From assembly GCA_029561455.1 (NCBI GenBank), contig JAKQIY010000072.1, forward strand, positions 31,004 to 95,003: a DNA stretch of 64,000 nt. The letters are read 5' to 3'. The DNA comes from a bacterium. Lineage in GTDB: Bacteria; Zhuqueibacterota; Zhuqueibacteria; Residuimicrobiales; Krinioviventaceae. Numbering within the stretch: position 1 is the first letter of the stretch; each line of letters starts with the position of its first letter. The notes under the pieces were generated by a model that was not told where the DNA came from, did no database searches, and worked only from the letters and a program-made list of their open reading frames with translations. Made by a program: the position numbers and the translations under genes. Shown here one piece after another: positions 51,999-60,372 of this stretch.

Positions 51999-53114
51999 TC
52001 ACTTGAAAAATAGTTGTAATGTTTCGGTCAAATACAACCTGGCGTTCATCCAGGTATGACCGCCGGAGGTAATCAGGTTCTGTTGTTCAATATGCTTTTC
52101 TTTCAGCAATTCGTTAAAAGTAATGGCCTGTTTGTACAAAAAGTCCTCATTGCCCACTCCCAGCCATAAGAGTTTTAAGCGGTTGTTGGTTGCTTGCGGG
52201 TCGCTATATATATTGCTAAAATATTTCTCAAATACTTCGGGAGAAAGATAGGCGCTGTAAGAACAGATCCAGGCAAATTTATCAATATTAGTAAAACCGG
52301 CAAACAAGGACTGGCCGCCGCCCCTGGAGAATCCGGCAATGGCGCGGCTTTCCCGTTTGGGAATGGCGCGGAAATTTTCTTCAACATAAGGAATGATACT
52401 GCCGACCAGATCGTCGTTAAATATTTTATACATATCGGCAGCCTGTAACGAGGACGGATCGGGCGTGCCGGTAAAAGTGTTCCCGTACGGCATGACGATG
52501 AGCATCGGTACAGCTTTGTTTTGGGCGATGAGGTTATCGAGGATCACATTGGCCCGGCCGACTTTGAACCAGGTCTCTTCGGTATCGGTGGTGCCGCTGA
52601 TTAAATAAAAAACCGGGTATTTTTGGTTGTTTTTATTGTATCCCGGCGGAGTATAAACGATCAGCGGACGGGTAACCTGCATAGATTTAGAAAAATAGTA
52701 ACAATAGGTCATTTGCCCGTGCGGGACATTCTGTAAGGAATATATCGCCGGTTTGTCGGCAGGAATTTCCACCAGGCTGCTTTTGAAACGCTCGTTGGGA
52801 AAGATATTCACATTATTGGGATCGGCAACCGATATGCCGTCAACAATAAAATTGTAGGGATAGATATCGGGTTCAACCGGGCCCAGTGTTATAGTCCATA
52901 ATCCTGTGCTGTCTTTTGTGAGAGCCTGGGGACCTTTGATAAACTGGGTTGATAGTTCGACCTGGTTAGCTTGAGGAGCTTTAAAATTAAATGTTACTGT
53001 ACGGTCGGCATGTACCTGGGGTGATTCGATGGCTTGCATTCTGGGCCGCTGCGCAATGAGCAGGGGGACAAATAAAAACAAGGACGCGATAATAATATTT
53101 ATTATCTTTTTCAT
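51999..53114 (-). CDS. CE1-type esterase with N-terminal E-set domain (copy 6), first gene of the hydrolase run
   Basis: 371 residues from MKKIINIIIASLFLF at 53114, with GGAGAG five bases upstream. The E-set region (RTVTFNFKAPQANQVELST) precedes the esterase fold YPVFYLISGTTDTEETW, the serine in AGFSRGGGQSLFAG and the histidine in TSGGHTWMNARLYL. As in 24682 the first loop lacks the usual HG. It is the most upstream gene of the minus-strand run, so a main promoter probably lies between 53,115 and about 53,680. Confidence 0.87.
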   Translation of the reverse strand: MKKIINIIIASLFLFVPLLIAQRPRMQAIESPQVHADRTVTFNFKAPQANQVELSTQFIKGPQALTKDSTGLWTITLGPVEPDIYPYNFIVDGISVADPNNVNIFPNERFKSSLVEIPADKPAIYSLQNVPHGQMTYCYYFSKSMQVTRPLIVYTPPGYNKNNQKYPVFYLISGTTDTEETWFKVGRANVILDNLIAQNKAVPMLIVMPYGNTFTGTPDPSSLQAADMYKIFNDDLVGSIIPYVEENFRAIPKRESRAIAGFSRGGGQSLFAGFTNIDKFAWICSYSAYLSPEVFEKYFSNIYSDPQATNNRLKLLWLGVGNEDFLYKQAITFNELLKEKHIEQQNLITSGGHTWMNARLYLTETLQLFFK

Positions 53115-53320
53115 TCGGCTCTCCATTAAATTTTTAGGGTTAGTAGAAATATTAAAAATTTTTTTGCCGCATCATTTACAGGTTTAATTTCGAAATTAAT
53201 AAACAGGGGATAGCCGGAAATTATACCGTAATACGGTACAATACAAGGATTAATGGCGAACAGTCGACAATTATAGAGTTGTAATATTGCCAGATATTTT
53301 ATCATAAACATTTGAGCCAT

Positions 53321-53491
53321 TCATCCGCATTGTATCCCTGGTCTGCATCGTATTGCATTATTCCTATAATAACTGGCTGTCCCCTCGGAAAAATCAAGTA
53401 TTAAATTATGGGTAACGGGAGCTATAACCTGGGTGATCAGGCTTGTGAACAGCAAAACAAATGATTTCACCGGAATCAATTTTTTATACAC
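53321..53491 (-). CDS. possible 56-residue secreted peptide or N-terminal gene remnant
   Basis: Begins with GTG at 53491, with GGGAG seven bases upstream. The product starts YKKLIPVKSFVLLFTSLITQVIA, a convincing signal-peptide shape (basic start, hydrophobic core, small residue at the end). It continues PVTHNLILDFSEGTASYY and ends CRPGIQCG with two cysteines. I recognise no family. It could be a genuine small exported peptide in front of the hydrolase run, or the broken 5' end of a secreted enzyme. One arm of the 13-bp inverted repeat covers its start region. Confidence 0.35.
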   Translation of the reverse strand: MYKKLIPVKSFVLLFTSLITQVIAPVTHNLILDFSEGTASYYRNNAIRCRPGIQCG

Positions 53492-53507
53492 AAAATAGCT
53501 CCCGTTA
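53413..53507. repeat. perfect 13-bp inverted repeat, 69-bp spacer
   Basis: TAACGGGAGCTAT at 53413-53425 and its exact reverse complement at 53495-53507. They lie about 300-400 bases upstream of the first hydrolase gene. If transcribed on the minus strand the arms would close a large loop containing most of the small ORF and bury its GGGAG site. It could equally be paired protein-binding sites. Function is unknown. Confidence 0.55.
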
Positions 53508-53678
53508 GTATGAAGAGAAAAGTTATGATATTACTATCCAAGAATATTACAAAATTTTCAATGATAATAAAAGCCAATTTCAGTTTTTTTCTAACCAGTT
53601 TGCGCAATGGCAATGTTCCCCGAAGACTTGTATGGCCTGTAAAACTTTAATACAACTCGTCAGTAAAAATTAATTAGT

Positions 53679-53714
53679 GGCAGGTAATAAATCATCATTG
53701 ATTTATTACTTGCC
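53679..53714 (-). terminator. 14-bp hairpin terminator after the M28 peptidase
   Basis: Bases 53679-53692 pair with 53701-53714 with one wobble-type mismatch around an eight-base loop. In the minus direction the stem is followed by ACTAATTAATTTTT. It would end peptidase transcripts before the hydrolase genes, so those likely have their own promoter. The remaining bases of 53,715-53,997 show nothing else I can name. Confidence 0.55.
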
Positions 53715-53997
53715 GGTCTTTCATCGCTGAAATGCAATTGAATCCTGCATGACCTGATCTAGAATATCATACTCTATTCATAGTGGGTAACGCGGGTTTT
53801 GTATTTTTTCTGCTTCCGACTTGGCCGTTTGTTATTATATCATCTCCGGCATGACCAAAATACCAGGGCACTTTATTTCCTTCAGCCGGGATAATGATCA
53901 GGTTAGATATTTATGCAGGGTTTAAAAATTAACCCGGCCGGAAAACAGCACTATTTCATAAGACAGCAGGGGGGATAAAGGCAAAAAGACCCTCCTG

Positions 53998-55245
53998 TTA
54001 TTTGATTAAAACCAGTTTTTGGGTTTCAGTAAAATCGCTGCCGGACTGCAACTTGCAAAAATAAATACCACTTGTCATGTTATCGGCATATAAAACCACA
54101 GAGTATACGCCAGGTTGTTGAAACTCGTTCACCAGGGTTTGTATTTCCCGACCAAGCAGGTCATAAATCTTCACAGTAACAAGTCCTGCTGTGGGTATGG
54201 AATAGGTAATATTTGTCAATGGATTAAACGGATTAGGGTAGTTTTGCAGCAGGGTAAAATTTTTTGCCTTTTGTGCAACAGCCGGTTCATCATAACCGGT
54301 TACGGCGTATTCATCCAGCCGCAACAATGTCGATACCGCCGCTTTTGTTATGAGTTCAGCGAGAATTTTACTGTTTGCGGACAATCCAAGTGTATCTTCT
54401 ATTGTATGAATAAAGTGATTAAACCCGGCATCTTCCATATCATATTCATCCATAAAGGTTATCGCCGGATAGCCCTGATCCCAGAATGATTTATGATCGC
54501 CCAAATCGTCCATGGCAAATTCATATTCCAGTTCGGGCACAAAAGTGTCGATTGCATTTGCACATAATGCTGCAAGGGCTGTGGATTGCTCATCTCTTTT
54601 GATGCTTGCATTAATATTGTCACCCTCCCTGGAATAGGCGATCATATCCAAATTGACAAACGCAGAAAGAGCCCACTTTTCCCGCTTTGCCTGTCTTGCC
54701 ACCGCCTCGCTGCCGTGCAGTCCGATCTCTTCACCGGAAAACAGGATGAACAACATAGTGGTTTTAAATTCGTAATCTGCCAGAACCCTGGCTGCTTCCA
54801 AAACACCGGCTGTACCCGAAGCATTGTCGTCTGCTGCCGGGCAAACAGAAACGATGATACTGTCGCCACTAGGAGTAAAAGCCCAGGGCGCGTCATAATG
54901 CGCTCCGATGATATGGATTTTTTCAGGCGCCGACACACCGTTCTTGACAGCAATGATGTTGGGGAGATATTTTCCGGAATCGGCCGGGAAATCATCGGCA
55001 AAGTCCTTAAAATAACACGTATCAAAGTTACACTTTTTCAGATAATTCAGCAGGTACTCTTTGCATTCCCGGTTGTGATGGTAGTTAACACGATCCATCT
55101 TTTCGAGAACTGCAATTTGCGCAAATATTGAATCACCGCTCACCTGGTCGACCAGCGCCTGAATACTCTGGTCCTGGGCGTTTCCCCAAAAGGGGACAAG
55201 CATGACTAGACTGGTGAAAAGAATGATCATTACTACATATTTCAT
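53998..55245 (-). CDS. secreted M28-family zinc peptidase with C-terminal sorting domain
   Basis: 415 residues from MKYVVMIILF at 55245, preceded by GGAGGG; the ORF to 55335 has a 30-residue leader without signal character. Zinc-site residues fit M28: His116 in GAHYDAP, Asp139/140 in PAADDNASG, Glu172-173 in FSGEEIGLHGSEA, Asp200 in NLDMIAYS and a later His in NHFIHTIEDT. The last 80 residues (NYPNPFNPLTNITYSIP, KIYDLLGREIQTL, SGIYFCKL, KLVLIK) are a type IX-like sorting domain. Probable aminopeptidase releasing N-terminal residues from peptides outside the cell. Confidence 0.93.
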   Translation of the reverse strand: MKYVVMIILFTSLVMLVPFWGNAQDQSIQALVDQVSGDSIFAQIAVLEKMDRVNYHHNRECKEYLLNYLKKCNFDTCYFKDFADDFPADSGKYLPNIIAVKNGVSAPEKIHIIGAHYDAPWAFTPSGDSIIVSVCPAADDNASGTAGVLEAARVLADYEFKTTMLFILFSGEEIGLHGSEAVARQAKREKWALSAFVNLDMIAYSREGDNINASIKRDEQSTALAALCANAIDTFVPELEYEFAMDDLGDHKSFWDQGYPAITFMDEYDMEDAGFNHFIHTIEDTLGLSANSKILAELITKAAVSTLLRLDEYAVTGYDEPAVAQKAKNFTLLQNYPNPFNPLTNITYSIPTAGLVTVKIYDLLGREIQTLVNEFQQPGVYSVVLYADNMTSGIYFCKLQSGSDFTETQKLVLIK

Positions 55246-55899
55246 TTTTCCCTCCGCTGCAATTCCTGAACGATAGCCAACGTCATTATTTGTGATAACT
55301 TTTTCTTTTGCAGAAAAGTATGCGTTTAATTCCATATTGTGATCATTAACAAACGCCAGGTTTTAAAAAACCATCTTTAAATTGATCTGTTAATTTATTA
55401 CCTTATTTGGGCTCAAGTGTATTGAATTCGGATTTTCCGTTATTCGCAACCGTTAATCGTATTGTACAATTATGATTATTTATCATGGGTGACCCGATAT
55501 ATAACCTCAATTGATAATATCGATCAATAAAAAATTTGTCCTTTTATCTCTTGCCATGCTTTGGTATTTCCGTAATAATTAAAAGAATTTCGTGGAGATA
55601 ACCAAGAAAAATCTGCTTGAAATTGTAACTGATACAATAAAAGTGTTATGATTTATGATGGCAGTTAACTCATTGACCTCTGCAATGCAGGGCGAGGCGT
55701 GAGGGATAAAATTGTGTAACAAACTGTGTTATCCTGCGTATGCTTATCATTATTGGAATAATGGTTATAAGGGTTATCGCAACGTATTAAATCATCTCAT
55801 TCCAGAATAAAATTAAAGTTTATTTTAAGCAAAACTGGACCTTGCTGTATATACAGATTGATCCGGAATCGCAAGTTAACTGTTCTTTATGGAGTCGTT
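55246..55899. promoter_or_regulatory. 654-bp divergent intergenic region
   Basis: Separates the minus-strand peptidase from the plus-strand flavodoxin, so it should hold promoters for both. The sequence is A/T-rich. No convincing ORF, tRNA or known riboswitch was seen. A short palindromic stretch, ATTATTGGAATAAT, lies around 55,750. Promoter boxes could not be assigned with confidence. Confidence 0.4.
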
Positions 55900-56319
55900 A
55901 TGAAAAAAGCGGTTATTATTTACAATAGTAAAACCGGTATTACCAGGAAATATGCCGAAGAAATGCATAATTATTTAAAAAGCAAAGCAATAGACTTGCA
56001 TATTTCATCAATCCAGGATTATAAACCTGAATTGCTGGTTAATGTCGATTATGTGTTATTAGGGTGCTGGACAAGCGGACTGTTCGTCGTCATGCAGCAT
56101 CCCCAAAAAGAGTGGAACGAATTCGCAGCCACACTGCCAAACTTGCCAAACGCAAAAATGGTTTTGTTCACAACCTATAAATTGCTTACCGGTACTATGT
56201 TCAAAAATATGGCAAAACAATTAGGCGGCAGATACACTATTTCTGCTACGGAATTCAAGTCGCGTAATGGTTTATTATCCGAGAATGATAAAAAATCATT
56301 AGACGTTTTGATTAGTTAA
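55900..56319 (+). CDS. flavodoxin-like protein
   Basis: 139 residues from the ATG at 55900 (GGAG five bases upstream); the ORF start at 55858 is non-ATG and lacks such a site. The chain opens KKAVIIYNSKTGITRKYAEEMHNYL, the flavodoxin beta1-loop-alpha1 with an NSKTGIT phosphate-binding loop. It continues with DYVLLGCWTSGLF (beta3 and the 50s loop) and KMVLFTTYKL (beta4). Length fits a short-chain flavodoxin. It would bind FMN and carry electrons or act as a small oxidoreductase. No partner is adjacent, and it looks monocistronic because a hairpin terminator follows. Confidence 0.85.
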   Translation: MKKAVIIYNSKTGITRKYAEEMHNYLKSKAIDLHISSIQDYKPELLVNVDYVLLGCWTSGLFVVMQHPQKEWNEFAATLPNLPNAKMVLFTTYKLLTGTMFKNMAKQLGGRYTISATEFKSRNGLLSENDKKSLDVLIS

Positions 56320-56333
56320 ATACTGTTTTTAAC

Positions 56334-56385
56334 CGCCCTGAATTAACGCCCCGACGCCAGGAGATGTTCATTCAGGGCGATTTTT
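56334..56385 (+). terminator. 10-bp stem terminator after flavodoxin
   Basis: CGCCCTGAAT at 56334-56343 pairs perfectly with ATTCAGGGCG at 56370-56379, followed by ATTTTT. The loop is 26 bases, longer than usual. The rest of the 402-bp gap to the next start at 56722 shows nothing recognisable and presumably holds the next promoter. Confidence 0.65.
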
Positions 56386-56721
56386 GAATTGGGGTATTAC
56401 TTTAAGTTTCGGTCTTTTCACAGGAGCAGAAAAATAATAAATTTCGCATTATTGTGTAAACCAACAACAGCTTGGAAGAATAATTTAGGTTATTACAAGC
56501 CAGGCATATTTTCCTCTTGACTAGTAATTATAAAAATCGTATGCTTTTATGGAGGTTAATTGCCTGAAATTAAATTATTGATCTGGATTGAAAATCTCGG
56601 TAACTGTTTAGCTGCCGGGGTTAAGAAATTGGCATAATAGTGCAAAATAATTTTTCCTGTTTTGACTGCAACACGATCCAGGAAATACTTGTTCAAGAAC
56701 AACTTTTATCAGGGAGACGCC

Positions 56722-57834
56722 ATGAAAGTATTGTATTATGTAGTCCTGTCTTTAGCTCTTATTCTCACACTGTTTTCACTTGCATGTTCGGACAAAGATT
56801 CCAATCCTGTAAAAGATAAAGTGACCAACGGCGTTATCGATGCCGATAATGCGAATATTCAGTATGTCGGGCGATTTGATCGCACCGACCCCAAGAAGGC
56901 TGTTTTTGACTGGTCCGGCGTTTATATCCGCGCCAAATTCGAGGGGACGAGTTGTTCCCTCCGGCTGGTCGACGGCAATAATTACTATGCCGTGACCATC
57001 GATAACGGCAATCCCCAGGTGTTGAAAACGGATACTGCGACGGTCTATTCCGTAGCGACCGGCCTGGCGGATACGATCCATACCATTTTAATTGAAAAGC
57101 GCACTGAAGCGTTTGTCGGCCAGGGTGAATTCCTCGGCTTTATTCTGGATAAAGGCAAAGATTTACTGTCGCCCAATCCGGCTCCGGAGCGGCGCATTGA
57201 AATCATTGGTAATTCCATGACCTGCGGTTACGGAGTGGAAGGGTTAAGCGCCAGCGAGCCTTTTAAAAATGAAACCGAGAACGCCGCCTTGTCCTATGCC
57301 GCGCTGGTTGGCAAGGCTCTGAACGCCGATTATCAAATGGTTGCCTATTCGGGCAAGGGCGTGGTGCGCAACTATGGCGACGCCAACAAGACCTCGGCAG
57401 AGCCAATGCCCTCTGTTTATGACCGCACCTGCTATAACAACGCAACACGGGTTTGGGATTTTACGAAATGGATTCCCCAGGTGGTAATTATCAATCTCGG
57501 CACCAATGATTTTTCCACGCAGCCATATCCGGATAAAGCGGTGTTTCAGGACGCCTATACGCAACTCATCAATCGCGTGCAGTCCAACTATGCCGGGGTG
57601 ACGATTTTCTGCGTGTGCGGGCCGATGATCGGTTCGCCTTGTTCAACGTATATACAGGAAGTCGTGACGCAATGCCAGGCCAACAATACGAATAAAGCGG
57701 TTTATTATATCGGCATGAGCACCAGCCTGCTGACCGGGACAGACCGGGGCTCGGACTGGCATCCCAATATCAGCGGCCAACAGAAAATTGCCAATGCAAT
57801 ACTGCCGGTGATTAAGGACAGGATGGGGTGGTAA
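56722..57834 (+). CDS. CE2-like SGNH acetyl xylan esterase, lipoprotein
   Basis: 370 residues from the ATG at 56722, preceded by AGGGAGA. LFSLACS is a lipobox. An N-terminal jelly roll (about 35-145; IQYVGRFDRTDPKKAVFDWSG, SCSLRLVDGNNYY) precedes the SGNH domain with the serine in EIIGNSMTCGYGVEG, VIINLGTNDFS (the Asn block) and GSDWHPNISGQ (Asp/His). This two-domain order is that of family CE2, which deacetylates xylan. It lies outside the main minus-strand run, in the opposite direction, as a satellite gene. Confidence 0.9.
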   Translation: MKVLYYVVLSLALILTLFSLACSDKDSNPVKDKVTNGVIDADNANIQYVGRFDRTDPKKAVFDWSGVYIRAKFEGTSCSLRLVDGNNYYAVTIDNGNPQVLKTDTATVYSVATGLADTIHTILIEKRTEAFVGQGEFLGFILDKGKDLLSPNPAPERRIEIIGNSMTCGYGVEGLSASEPFKNETENAALSYAALVGKALNADYQMVAYSGKGVVRNYGDANKTSAEPMPSVYDRTCYNNATRVWDFTKWIPQVVIINLGTNDFSTQPYPDKAVFQDAYTQLINRVQSNYAGVTIFCVCGPMIGSPCSTYIQEVVTQCQANNTNKAVYYIGMSTSLLTGTDRGSDWHPNISGQQKIANAILPVIKDRMGW

Positions 57835-57936
57835 GCTCCTGGCTTCTGGTTCCAATCTGAGCTTGGAAAGAAACGGTAGAAGGATTTAAGTAGTTGACTT
57901 TTAATTGATTGAGAAGCACAGCTTCACTCACTAGTT

Positions 57937-57961
57937 CCCTCCCAATTCCAACTTGGGAGGG
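57937..57961 (+). repeat. 9-bp stem hairpin after the CE2 gene
   Basis: CCCTCCCAA at 57937-57945 pairs with TTGGGAGGG at 57953-57961 around TTCCAAC. It overlaps a second smaller stem (GAGAA/TTCTC, 57961-57977). It opens a run of structured repeats that fills 57,840-58,185. No T-run follows, so termination is doubtful. Confidence 0.5.
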
Positions 57962-57978
57962 AGAATTGCTAGTTCTCG

Positions 57979-58009
57979 GACAGCCTGATGTTGTCCAGGG
58001 CGCATAATA
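57979..58009 (+). repeat. short repeat R2, copy 1
   Basis: CCTGATGTTGTCCAGGGCGCATAATA within this stretch matches CCTGGATATGCTGTCCGGGGCGCATAATA at 58152-58180 and a third copy at 59306-59334. The first two copies flank the R1 element at 58008-58146 as direct repeats, which may reflect insertion or recombination. Confidence 0.55.
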
Positions 58010-58146
58010 TCTGGTTCCGGGTCTCTGGCCCGGAATCATTGCTACCCGGCTCTGCCGGAGTAACGAAAAAATCTCCTAGCTTTTTTATACCACCCGCCAG
58101 AGGCAGTGAATTTGCCTCCCAAGCCGGGTGGCTTGGGACGAGGTAA
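58008..58146 (+). repeat. hairpin repeat R1, copy A (139 bp)
   Basis: Begins TATCTGGTTCCGGG and ends CTTGGGACGAGGTAA. The family's consensus ends, TTACCTGGTTCC and GGGACGAGGTAA, are imperfect inverted repeats (10 of 12 match). Three internal stems are present: TTCCGGG/CCCGGAA at 58015-58035, CCGGC/GCCGG at 58046-58058 and CCCAAGCC/GGCTTGGG at 58118-58137. Other copies are at 60196, 60373, 61146 and 62015. No protein is credible on either strand. Confidence 0.75.
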
Positions 58147-58181
58147 GGCTCCCCTGGATATGCTGTCCGGGGCGCATAATA
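58147..58181 (+). repeat. short repeat R2, copy 2
   Basis: GGCTCCCCTGGATATGCTGT then CCGGGGCGCATAATA, directly after R1 copy A. CCCC and GGGG within it can pair. Nearly identical in its second half to the copy before R1. From here to the oxidoreductase start at 58280 is plain A/T-rich sequence. Confidence 0.55.
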
Positions 58182-58279
58182 ACAACGCAGTATCAAAAGG
58201 TATAAATATGGAAAGTATAGTACACTATCAAACACACTAAATATTATTTCAGGTTCTTACACCTATTGGAGAAATACTA

Positions 58280-59245
58280 TTGAAAGCGATTGTCTATAAA
58301 AAATACGGAACACCGGATGTTCTTCACCTTGAGGATGTAAAAAATCCAATTCCAAAGGACAATGAAGTGCTGATACGAGTCTATGCGACATCAGTGACAA
58401 CCGCGGATACAATGATGCGCCGAGGGGATACATTATTGAGCAGGATACTGCTTGGATTTACAAAACCCGGAAAAAAGTTTCAGATCCTGGGAACAGAGTT
58501 CGCCGGGAAAATAGAATCCATCGGTAAAAATGTCCGCCGGTTTAAGAAGGGCGATGAGGTGTATGGATTTCGCGGTTTTGGAACGGGTGTTTACGCCGAA
58601 TATAAATGTATGCCCGAAAAAGGGTCGTTGGCAATAAAATCGGCCAATACAACCTACGAGGAAGCCGCTGCCCTTGTTGACGGAGCAACGACCGCATTGT
58701 TTTTTCTTAGGGACAAGGCGCATATTCAGAACGGCGATAAAGTCCTGGTTATTGGCGCTTCCGGAAGTATCGGGGCTTTTTCTGTGCAACTCGCCAGGTA
58801 TTTTGGGGCAATAGTAACCGGGGTATGCAGTACCGCTAATTTGGAATTAGTGAAATCACTTGGGGCAGATAAGGTAATTGACTATACTCAGGAAGATTTT
58901 ACCCAAAACGGCGAGACATATAATCTTATTTTTGATACAGTAGGCAAGAGCTCGTTTTCACGTTGCAAGGGCTCGTTAAAGAAAAACGGTTGCTATCTCT
59001 TGACTACAGGTAACATGCTGAAAAACTTTGTTCTAACGCTATGGACTTCTCTAACAGGCGGCAAGAGATTTATCTGGGGGATGTCTGTTGAAAAGACTGA
59101 AGCGTTAATGTTCCTCAAAGAGTTGGTTGAGGCCGGAAAGGTAAAACCGGTTATTGATAAATGTTATCCGTTGGAAAAAATTGCCGAAGCTCACCAGTAT
59201 GTCGAAAAAGGCCACAAAAAGGGCAATGTTGTCATCACTGTTTAA
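58280..59245 (+). CDS. zinc-independent MDR-family NAD(P)H oxidoreductase (quinone reductase-like)
   Basis: 321 residues from a TTG at 58280; GGAG at 58267-58270 supports this start and no ATG fits better. The medium-chain dehydrogenase fold is clear: MKAIVYKKYGTPDVLHLEDV, GTEFAGKIESIGKNV, KKGDEVYGF, DGATTALFFL and the nucleotide loop VIGASGSIGAFSVQLA. A CSTANLELVKSLGADKVIDY block follows. The cysteine ligands of zinc alcohol dehydrogenases are missing, so a quinone oxidoreductase/enone reductase type is likely, cytoplasmic, NADPH-using. Substrate unknown. No link to the glycan locus is evident. Confidence 0.9.
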   Translation: MKAIVYKKYGTPDVLHLEDVKNPIPKDNEVLIRVYATSVTTADTMMRRGDTLLSRILLGFTKPGKKFQILGTEFAGKIESIGKNVRRFKKGDEVYGFRGFGTGVYAEYKCMPEKGSLAIKSANTTYEEAAALVDGATTALFFLRDKAHIQNGDKVLVIGASGSIGAFSVQLARYFGAIVTGVCSTANLELVKSLGADKVIDYTQEDFTQNGETYNLIFDTVGKSSFSRCKGSLKKNGCYLLTTGNMLKNFVLTLWTSLTGGKRFIWGMSVEKTEALMFLKELVEAGKVKPVIDKCYPLEKIAEAHQYVEKGHKKGNVVITV

Positions 59246-59297
59246 CTTGGCAACAGAACCTGGTAAATTACCTGGCTAACGGCAACCAGGGTGTGCC

Positions 59298-59335
59298 GGG
59301 CTCGCCCTGGATATGTTGTTCGGAGGGCACAATAA
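59298..59335 (+). repeat. short repeat R2, copy 3, with partial R1 start upstream
   Basis: GGGCTCGCCCTGGATATGTT then GTTCGGAGGGCACAATAA matches the R2 copies near 58,000. Just upstream, TTACCTGG at 59258-59265 looks like the first bases of R1 with the rest deleted. Confidence 0.5.
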
Positions 59336-59336
59336 A

Positions 59337-59354
59337 GCCGGACATTTGTCCGGC
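59337..59354 (+). terminator. 8-bp hairpin between oxidoreductase and methyltransferase
   Basis: GCCGGACA at 59337-59344 pairs with TGTCCGGC at 59347-59354, with the closing bases forming the loop. AATTTGCATTG follows, a poor T-run, so termination is uncertain. It lies 47 bases before the methyltransferase ATG. Confidence 0.4.
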
Positions 59355-59401
59355 AATTTGCATTGTTTGAATCACTTTTAACCCCTAAGGAGATTTTCTG
59401 T

Positions 59402-60148
59402 ATGGATATTCCCCGGATATTTAACATCAGCGAAAGCGCTCACCGCATCCATAACCCGTTTACACCCGAAAAATTTGCCACGCTTGGCGCGGCGCTGCGT
59501 TTGCAATCCGGGGCCCGAATTCTCGACCTCGGCAGCGGTTCGGGAGAGATGCTGTGCACCTGGGCGCGCGATTACGGCATTAGCGGCGTCGGCATCGACA
59601 TGAGCCAGTTGTTCACCGGGCAGGCGCAACATCGCGCTCAAGAACTCGGCGTCGCCGCTCAGGTCAAATTCATCCATGACGATGCTGCCGGCTATGTTTC
59701 TGCCGAAAAGGTCGATGTTGCCGCCTGCGTCGGCGCCACGTGGATCGCCGGGGGCGTCGCCGGTACAATCGAGCTTTTAGCGCAGAGCCTTCGCCCCGGC
59801 GGGATCATTCTTATCGGCGAGCCCTACTGGCGGCAGTTACCGCCGACGGAAGATGTTGCCAGGGAGTGTCATGCCAACGCAATCTCCGACTATCTCCTGC
59901 TTCCGGAATTTGTCGCGTCTTTCGGCCGGCTTGGATATGACGTGGTTGAAATGGTTCTGGCTAACCAGGACGGCTGGGACAGGTACGAGGCGGCCAAATG
60001 GCTTACCATGCGCCGCTGGCTTGAAGCCAATCCCGGCGATGAGTTCGCGCCGGAGGTACGCGCCGAACTCACCACGGCGCCTGTGCACTATGCCGCTTAC
60101 ACGCGTGAATACCTGGGTTGGGGTGTATTCGCGCTGATGCCGCGGTGA
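59402..60148 (+). CDS. class I SAM-dependent methyltransferase
   Basis: 248 residues from the ATG at 59402, preceded by AAGGAG; the ORF start at 59363 is a TTG without such a site. Motif I is ARILDLGSGSGEML, acidic motif II GVGIDMSQ, then VKFIHDDAAG and RPGGIILIGEPYW. The fold is clear; the substrate is not. The GPYW-type loop and length fit small-molecule methyltransferases. The gene is visibly richer in G and C (many gcc, cgc, ggc codons) than the A/T-rich flanking genes, suggesting transfer. A 3'-end relic of a relative lies at 60305-60370. Confidence 0.88.
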   Translation: MDIPRIFNISESAHRIHNPFTPEKFATLGAALRLQSGARILDLGSGSGEMLCTWARDYGISGVGIDMSQLFTGQAQHRAQELGVAAQVKFIHDDAAGYVSAEKVDVAACVGATWIAGGVAGTIELLAQSLRPGGIILIGEPYWRQLPPTEDVARECHANAISDYLLLPEFVASFGRLGYDVVEMVLANQDGWDRYEAAKWLTMRRWLEANPGDEFAPEVRAELTTAPVHYAAYTREYLGWGVFALMPR

Positions 60149-60195
60149 GGCGTTGGCGCACCCGGCTGGTCGTCAACGGTGCGCCGCGCAACAAC

Positions 60196-60302
60196 TGGTG
60201 GCTCTGCCGGGGACGTAAGTTTGTAACTTTACCTTTTTGTACATTTTCAAGCTGGAGGCTTTGAATATGCGTCCCAAGCCGGGAGACTTGGGACGAGGTA
60301 AC
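60196..60302 (+). repeat. hairpin repeat R1, copy C1 (5'-truncated)
   Basis: Retains the middle CTCTGCCGGGG stem side and the full right end, CCCAAGCCGGGAGACTTGGG then ACGAGGTAA. The left TTACCTGG end is missing or too changed to find. It lies 47 bases after the methyltransferase stop, and the relic at 60305 starts right after it. Confidence 0.65.
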
Positions 60303-60304
60303 AA

Positions 60305-60370
60305 ATCACCACAGAACCCGCGCGCTATGCCGCTTACACGAGGGAATACCTGGGACGTGATTGCTGTTGA
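60305..60370 (+). pseudogene. C-terminal relic of a second methyltransferase
   Basis: In frame, these bases read ITTEPARYAAYTREYLGRDCC then stop. The intact gene at 60068-60118 reads LTTAPVHYAAYTREYLG. The match spans about 17 codons in the same frame, with both silent (cgt/agg for Arg) and amino-acid changes, so it comes from a diverged paralogue, not a fresh copy. It sits exactly between R1 copies C1 (ends 60302) and C2 (starts 60373). Confidence 0.7.
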
Positions 60371-60372
60371 AA

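Noticed and set aside
53126..53320. 64-residue minus-strand ORF upstream of CE1 copy 6
   Set aside because: No ribosome site, no signal-peptide order and no recognisable domain; it probably covers the 5' untranslated region of the esterase.
57969..58235. 88-residue minus-strand ORF sharing EPGSNDSGPETRNQ with ORFs at 60173-60514 and 61923-62165
   Set aside because: The shared peptide is caused by the R1 DNA repeat; copy D breaks the frame and there are no consistent starts, so a protein family is unlikely.
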